DNA from: Microcaldota archaeon
Lineage (GTDB): Archaea > Micrarchaeota > Micrarchaeia > Micrarchaeales > CABMGC01
DNA length: 34,863 nt
Assembly (NCBI GenBank): GCA_021792235.1
Contig: JAJYVC010000004.1
Span: forward strand, 1 to 34,863
Direction: 5' to 3'
This document shows positions 30,617 through 34,863 of this stretch, in pieces (the stretch's first letter is position 1; each line of letters begins with the position of its first letter). A model generated the notes under the pieces. It saw nothing but the letters and a program-made list of their open reading frames with translations. It was not told the DNA's origin and made no database searches. The translations under genes were made by a program, and so were the position numbers.

Positions 30617-32287
30617 TCAGTTCCTTAATAGCTCCGCTGCCACTGGCTGCAGGACCTCGTTGTAGAGCTTCACTCCGCACTCATGCATGGTCTTCGAAAC
30701 GTACTTTGCAGTAGAAGTCCATTCCGACCATTTCTCTATGAACTCTTTGGCCATCTCTCTATTCCCTTCTGACTGTATCGACAGTACTTCTGCCAACATC
30801 TTTTCTGTGGCCACCGCCGCCTTGTCGAAATCGAGGTAGAACCTGCCATCCTTCAGCGTCACCGCACCTTCAGCAATGTAGTAATTGAACTTAACGAGAT
30901 TCCCTGTAGCGTGGGTGTCCTTGCCCTGTTTTGGCCTGTTCATCGGCAAATTTCTGCTCAGGCATCCATAGAAGGCAATTCCCCGCGCCTCTTCCTCCGA
31001 GTATAAACCCTTGCTTATGAGGTATGGGAGGTTGTAGACGGAGAGGAGATCTGATTTTAGCTCCTCTATTATGCCAGAATAGAATCCGAGAGCCTGATCC
31101 ACTGCCACTTTTTCGCCATTTGCCACACGATTGCTTATCTTAGGTCCTAGAGAATGGCTGACTTCGTGCCCAACCACAAAGTTCACTGAAGAGGCAGGCA
31201 CAGTATACCTGTGCAACTGTGGGTCAACAAGCCTGTTCATGACTTCCTGATTCGTCTTGAATCCAGAGAGAACGTTCTTATATATGAAAATCTTTCTGCC
31301 CACCTTTTCAAGTATCTTCTCATCGTTAGGAAGCGTCTGGCCTATCAGCATGCCTGGCCTGTTGGCCTGGAACTCCCCGCTCATCGCTATCACATCAACC
31401 ACTGCAACAGGTATGTTTATCCTAGACATATCCTTTGCGTTACCCTTGTCCTGCGGAAGCCGGTCTTCAAGATACTGTACATATGTTATATACTGCTCGA
31501 CCCTTCTCGATTCCTGTGGGTCCTTTATGCACACCATGCCAGAATAGAATGCCTTCTTTGACTGTATTCTGTCAAGGTATTCCTCAAGAGGTCCTATCAG
31601 CAGGTCTATCGGGCTGTCTGTAGACCTAACGAAGTCAACATCGCTGTTGAAGTAGTCACCAGAGACGAGTGCCTGCGCTCTTGACCTGAGATACTTCGCG
31701 AAGCTCGCGCTAGGAACGTCATTTGCTGCGTCAATCAGCAGCGAGGCCGCTTGGCCAAGCTGCTCCCTATATTCAGATTCATAAGGCACAGCATTGAAGC
31801 CCTTTCCTGCCCTTCTTATTATCGTGTTGGTCTTGTTGAATTCCGCTGCCTTTTCAGGGTGCTTTGCCAGATAGCTGTCCAATTCCTGTGCAGTTATGCC
31901 ATCAGTGTAAACCGTGCCTCCCTCAGGCCTCGGCCTTACTCCAGAGAATAGTGGCACTATCTCGTTGGAATATGTTATCCCTTCAGGACCGTTGAAGATC
32001 CTGAATACCCGCAACGCGTCAGCTGCGTCCTCTGACCTCTCCGATTCCCTGAGCAACAAGTTCTTTATGCTGAGAGAGTCAGGATGATCCTGCACAAGGA
32101 AAATATCGTCAACTATGCCTATTGCCCTGAGCAGCTTTGGAAGTGCCTTCCTGTATCCTTCTTCAAGGCCGCTTATATCCGGCTCAAATACGTGCACCCT
32201 CAGTTTCTCCGGAGCAAGGTATGTGTCTTTCAACCCCTTAGCATCATAGTTTATCCTGGGCATAACAGTCATCTGTCTGAATTGCAT
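30617..32287 (-). CDS. M49 (dipeptidyl-peptidase III-like) metallopeptidase
   Basis: The 556-residue protein has the zinc motif HEVSH (in VVGHEVSHSLGP, about residues 370-381) followed by EELKSD, where the third-ligand Glu is expected in family M49 (EExxAD-type). M49 enzymes remove dipeptides from peptide N-termini. The HEXXH spacing here lacks the extra residue of eukaryotic DPP III (HEXXGH), as in some bacterial M49 members. There is no signal peptide, so it is probably cytoplasmic. GCTTTATATA (32301-32310, minus) predicts transcription from about 32278, which favours starting at Met6 (32272) or Met9 (32263) rather than the first ATG (32287). Confidence 0.8.
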   Translation of the reverse strand: MQFRQMTVMPRINYDAKGLKDTYLAPEKLRVHVFEPDISGLEEGYRKALPKLLRAIGIVDDIFLVQDHPDSLSIKNLLLRESERSEDAADALRVFRIFNGPEGITYSNEIVPLFSGVRPRPEGGTVYTDGITAQELDSYLAKHPEKAAEFNKTNTIIRRAGKGFNAVPYESEYREQLGQAASLLIDAANDVPSASFAKYLRSRAQALVSGDYFNSDVDFVRSTDSPIDLLIGPLEEYLDRIQSKKAFYSGMVCIKDPQESRRVEQYITYVQYLEDRLPQDKGNAKDMSRINIPVAVVDVIAMSGEFQANRPGMLIGQTLPNDEKILEKVGRKIFIYKNVLSGFKTNQEVMNRLVDPQLHRYTVPASSVNFVVGHEVSHSLGPKISNRVANGEKVAVDQALGFYSGIIEELKSDLLSVYNLPYLISKGLYSEEEARGIAFYGCLSRNLPMNRPKQGKDTHATGNLVKFNYYIAEGAVTLKDGRFYLDFDKAAVATEKMLAEVLSIQSEGNREMAKEFIEKWSEWTSTAKYVSKTMHECGVKLYNEVLQPVAAELLRN

Positions 32288-32311
32288 CGGACTATCATGA
32301 TATATAAAGCT

Positions 32312-33730
32312 TTATCCATCCATGTAGTTGTAAACCTCTATTGGGTGCGGATATGCAGCTATGTTCCTGCACTCCTCTCTCTTCAGGTCTATGTATGTCT
32401 GCAGCAGCGCACTGTTGAATACTGGCTTCAAGAACTCGCTGTTTGATTCAAGCTCGTCGAGCGCCTCGTTAAGGCTTCTTGGTATTTCTTTGATGTCCAG
32501 CTTCTTCCTCTTTTCTGCGCTCATATGCCATATGTTCTCATCAACCACCGGCTCTCCCGGCTCAGTCCTCCTCTTGAGGCCATCTAGCGCAGCCATGAGT
32601 ATTGCAGAGAATGCAAGATACGGATTGCAGGTCGGGTCAGGAGCCCTGTACTCTATTCTCTTGGCATTCTCGATCCCCTTGTAGTATGTTGGTACTCTGA
32701 CAACTGCGCTCCTGTTTGACTTGCTCCATGCAAGGTATACTGGCGCTTCGTATCCTGGTATGAGCCTGTGATAGCTGTTCACAGTGGGCGACACTATCGC
32801 GGACAGGGCCCTGGCATGCTTCAGCACTCCGCCTATCATGTACCTTCCCTCCTTGCTTATCTCTGCGTAGCTATCTGCCTTGTCATACATCACGTTCTTC
32901 CCCCTGGTAGTCCAGAGGCTGAAGTGCGTGTGCATTCCTGTACCGTTGTCACCAAACAGCGGCTTAGGCATGAAGGTCGCGAGCATTCCATGTGCATGCG
33001 CTACGTTCTTGACAACGTACTTTAGCGTCTGCAATTTGTCTGCCGTATCAACGAGCGTGGAATACCTGAAGTTAATCTCACTCTGCCCTGCCGTAGCTAC
33101 TTCGTGGTGCGCTGCCTCTATCTCGAACCCGAAGTTGTCGGAAAGCAGCGTGACCATCTCCCTCCTTATGTCTCCAAGCTGATCTACTGGCTCGGCAGGA
33201 TAATAACCCTCCTTGTGCCTTATTTGAAACTTGCCGGTGTCTTCCCAGGGCGCTTCCCTTGCATGTATTCTGTATCCTATACCAGCGCTTGGAGTGGATA
33301 CATCAAGGTTTACTGCATCAAATATGAAGAATTCGGGCTCAGGGCCGAAGTAGCTTACATACCCAAGTCCCTTCTGGTACTCTTCTGCCTTCTCAGCTAT
33401 GCCTCTTGGATCCCTCTCAAATCTCCCTGCTCCGGCTCCCCTGTGCACCTTTGCAAGAATTCGTGCAGTTCCGGGAGACCATGGTATTAGCCTTGCAGAC
33501 TCTGGTATTGGGAAGAGTACCATGTCGCTCTCGAATATCTCAGTGAAGCCCTTTATGCTGCTACCGTCCAGCTTTCCAAATCCCTGTGAGAATCCGCTCC
33601 TGTCGAATTGCTTTGCAGGCACAGTTATGTGTTGCAGCCGGCCGAACAGGTCGGTGAACTGGAGGTCCACCCACTTCACTTTGCTCGACTTCAGCAGCCT
33701 TATCGCGTCATCAACTTTATCTTCTGCCAT
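32312..33730 (-). CDS. glnA: Glutamine synthetase (type I)
   Basis: The 472-residue enzyme makes glutamine from glutamate, ammonia and ATP. The beta-grasp domain ends in FGKLDGSSIKGF. Catalytic and metal residues lie in GPEPEFFIFD, EAAHHEVATAGQSEINF, NGTGMHTHFSLW and EYRAPDPTCNPYL. The E. coli-like adenylylation loop is not recognisable, so it is probably not regulated that way. GTGAT precedes the ATG by a few bases. Glutamine is also the ammonia donor for GatCAB, encoded 4 kb away. Confidence 0.96.
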   Translation of the reverse strand: MAEDKVDDAIRLLKSSKVKWVDLQFTDLFGRLQHITVPAKQFDRSGFSQGFGKLDGSSIKGFTEIFESDMVLFPIPESARLIPWSPGTARILAKVHRGAGAGRFERDPRGIAEKAEEYQKGLGYVSYFGPEPEFFIFDAVNLDVSTPSAGIGYRIHAREAPWEDTGKFQIRHKEGYYPAEPVDQLGDIRREMVTLLSDNFGFEIEAAHHEVATAGQSEINFRYSTLVDTADKLQTLKYVVKNVAHAHGMLATFMPKPLFGDNGTGMHTHFSLWTTRGKNVMYDKADSYAEISKEGRYMIGGVLKHARALSAIVSPTVNSYHRLIPGYEAPVYLAWSKSNRSAVVRVPTYYKGIENAKRIEYRAPDPTCNPYLAFSAILMAALDGLKRRTEPGEPVVDENIWHMSAEKRKKLDIKEIPRSLNEALDELESNSEFLKPVFNSALLQTYIDLKREECRNIAAYPHPIEVYNYMDG

Positions 33731-33809
33731 ATCAAATCACATTTTTCACAATTCATATTTTAGCGGTATCATAAAAACGGCAACGCAAGGAATATTCCTG
33801 TATGCCGCG

Positions 33810-34496
33810 CTAAGGATTTGTATTATTATTGCCCTTCCTGTTCTTCACTGCCTGTATTATTATCTCCTTGTCAGACTTCCTTATTTTGTAGCTATTGGCT
33901 ATCAATTCGGCATACTTCTCGTTGCCTATCTCCAGCTCATTCTCGAATATGAGCAAGCCTATGTTATAGTAGAGGTTCTTGCTCATGCCTCCATTGCGTC
34001 TTGCATCCTGCGCTCTGAAGAAGTAGCCCTCCCAGAGCGGACACGAATTCATAATGCTGTCTCCCTGCTTCTTAAGTTCCTCTCTCCCATTCTTCGAAGC
34101 ATCGGTGCGTCCAGGCTGCCTGCCACTGTCAGGAGACATGTCCCGCTCTATATCGTCTGCCTGCGCCCTGAGCGCCTGTGCGTTCTCCATGAACTTGTAT
34201 GATACATCCTCTATATCCAGCGCACGCATCCTCAGCTCCTCCACCATGGCATGCTTTATGTACTGCTCCGGAAGGCCGAACTTCACTGCAACATCATATG
34301 CGAGCTTGGGGTTCCTCTCATTGAGCAACTTGTCGTACCACTCCATCGCCGAGCTAACTACCTTCTCCTTGCCCAGCCTTCCCTTGCATGCCACAAATGT
34401 GGCCATGTCATACCTCTCCTCCTCCACCAGAGTGTCATAATCCTTAGAATATCTCTTGCCGAACAGCCTTCCTATCATAGTACCTATCTTAATCAT
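33810..34496 (-). CDS. Hypothetical helical protein
   Basis: I do not recognise this 228-residue protein. It is mostly predicted helical with charged segments (ALRAQADDIERDM at about 105-118, then a polar low-complexity linker with SGRQPGRTDASKNGREE), and ends with a short Asn-rich tail. The repeated helix spacing is weakly reminiscent of TPR-like solenoids (LAYDVAVKFGLPEQYI, LYYNIGLLIFENELE). A minus-strand AATTAAAAGC (about 34504-34513) predicts transcription near 34481, which would favour Met7 (34478) as the start. Confidence 0.6.
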   Translation of the reverse strand: MIKIGTMIGRLFGKRYSKDYDTLVEEERYDMATFVACKGRLGKEKVVSSAMEWYDKLLNERNPKLAYDVAVKFGLPEQYIKHAMVEELRMRALDIEDVSYKFMENAQALRAQADDIERDMSPDSGRQPGRTDASKNGREELKKQGDSIMNSCPLWEGYFFRAQDARRNGGMSKNLYYNIGLLIFENELEIGNEKYAELIANSYKIRKSDKEIIIQAVKNRKGNNNTNP

Positions 34497-34595
34497 ACAT
34501 AAAGCTTTTAATTCCTAATCTACAAGAATCCCGTCGCAGCCCGAACCCTCAGATAAGTAATATAAACCTAAATTGCCAAAGAATATCTGATACTG

Positions 34596-34863
34596 ATGGC
34601 TATTACTAAGAGCGCCAAGGGAAACAAGGACGAGAGACTCCTCATACTTGCCGTGGATGTTGACAACGACCTGTACAGGAAGACGAAGATATCTGGGCCT
34701 CTAACTGGTAGGCTGCAGATTCTCAATGCGGCCAAAGAGCTTGCTCTAGCAGATCCCCAGGATCCCGATTCAAATACAATGTTCTACGCTGTAAACTATT
34801 ATGATAAGCTTAAGGACCAGGGATATCTGGTTAACGTCGCCACCATCACAGGATCTGAACTAG
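34596..34863 (+). CDS. DUF373 family protein, N-terminal part (runs off the window)
   Basis: The first 89 codons are visible. LLILAVDVDNDLYRKTKISG then GPLTGR, AAKELALADPQDPDSNT and YDKLKDQGYLVNVATITG are the family pattern of archaeal DUF373, whose full-length members are about 350-400 residues with C-terminal membrane helices. No function is established. A TAATATAAACC element (about 34557-34567) lies about 34 bp before the ATG. Confidence 0.88.
   Translation, partial: MAITKSAKGNKDERLLILAVDVDNDLYRKTKISGPLTGRLQILNAAKELALADPQDPDSNTMFYAVNYYDKLKDQGYLVNVATITGSEL

Noticed and set aside
33399..34202. 267-codon plus-strand frame
   Set aside because: It is antisense to glnA and to the hypothetical gene 33810-34496 and crosses the glnA promoter; no protein family is visible.

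Overview
The window is archaeal chromosomal DNA. It carries archaeal-type aIF1A and aIF2-beta, RIO1, CDP-archaeol synthase, archaeal AlaRS and AsnRS, FEN1 with a C-terminal PCNA motif, an MBF1-type zinc-ribbon/HTH protein, an XPF-type nuclease, a DUF373 protein and an SRP RNA. It also has tRNAs with no encoded CCA (one with an intron), TATA-box promoters and both leaderless and GTGAT/GGAGG-type ribosome binding sites. Genes are tightly packed, G+C is moderate, Arg is mostly AGG/AGA and Ile mostly ATA. I infer a small-genome DPANN lineage, possibly Micrarchaeota-like, but that is only an impression. I see no CRISPR array, rRNA, prophage or intact insertion sequence.

Layout. 1-3.4 kb is an information-processing block: DUF47 and XPF-like nuclease, then RIO1, then the operon aIF2-beta/aIF1A/DUF84 diverging from an SRP RNA-tRNA-Ser(GCU) transcript. 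3.4-3.95 kb is an accessory patch with an orphan IS200/IS605-type right-end/omega-RNA-like structure, an inverted repeat and one small unknown ORF. 4-9.1 kb holds a methyltransferase, a degenerate P-loop plus NDT-like fusion, a homocysteine methyltransferase, threonine synthase, a TRAM protein and a HAD phosphatase. 9.2-13.3 kb is a candidate C/D box sRNA followed by Exo5/Cas4-like nuclease, AlaRS and CarS. 13.4-17.3 kb has a site-2 protease, MBF1, FEN1, an unannotated 38-residue very basic protein with its own promoter and terminator, and a transglutaminase-like protein.

17.5-25.5 kb holds an alpha/beta hydrolase, AsnRS, a carbonic-anhydrase-like protein, a UbiA-family membrane protein and a cluster of a V4R-like protein, two divergent KaiC-like ATPases and a small unknown protein. 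25.7-30.6 kb has an intron-containing tRNA-Ser(UGA) diverging from gatC-gatA-gatB-aspS, where aspS is bacterial type. The right end has an M49-like metallopeptidase, glutamine synthetase, an unknown protein and a partial DUF373 gene.

Together: AsnRS (direct route) and GatCAB plus a bacterial-type AspRS carrying a partly non-discriminating signature (indirect route) sit within 10 kb, with glutamine synthetase able to supply the amide donor. This suggests dual tRNA-Asn aminoacylation, or GatCAB serving tRNA-Gln. A second theme is promoter economy: five divergent transcription-unit pairs appear to use one near-palindromic TATA box placed about 25-30 bp from both start points.
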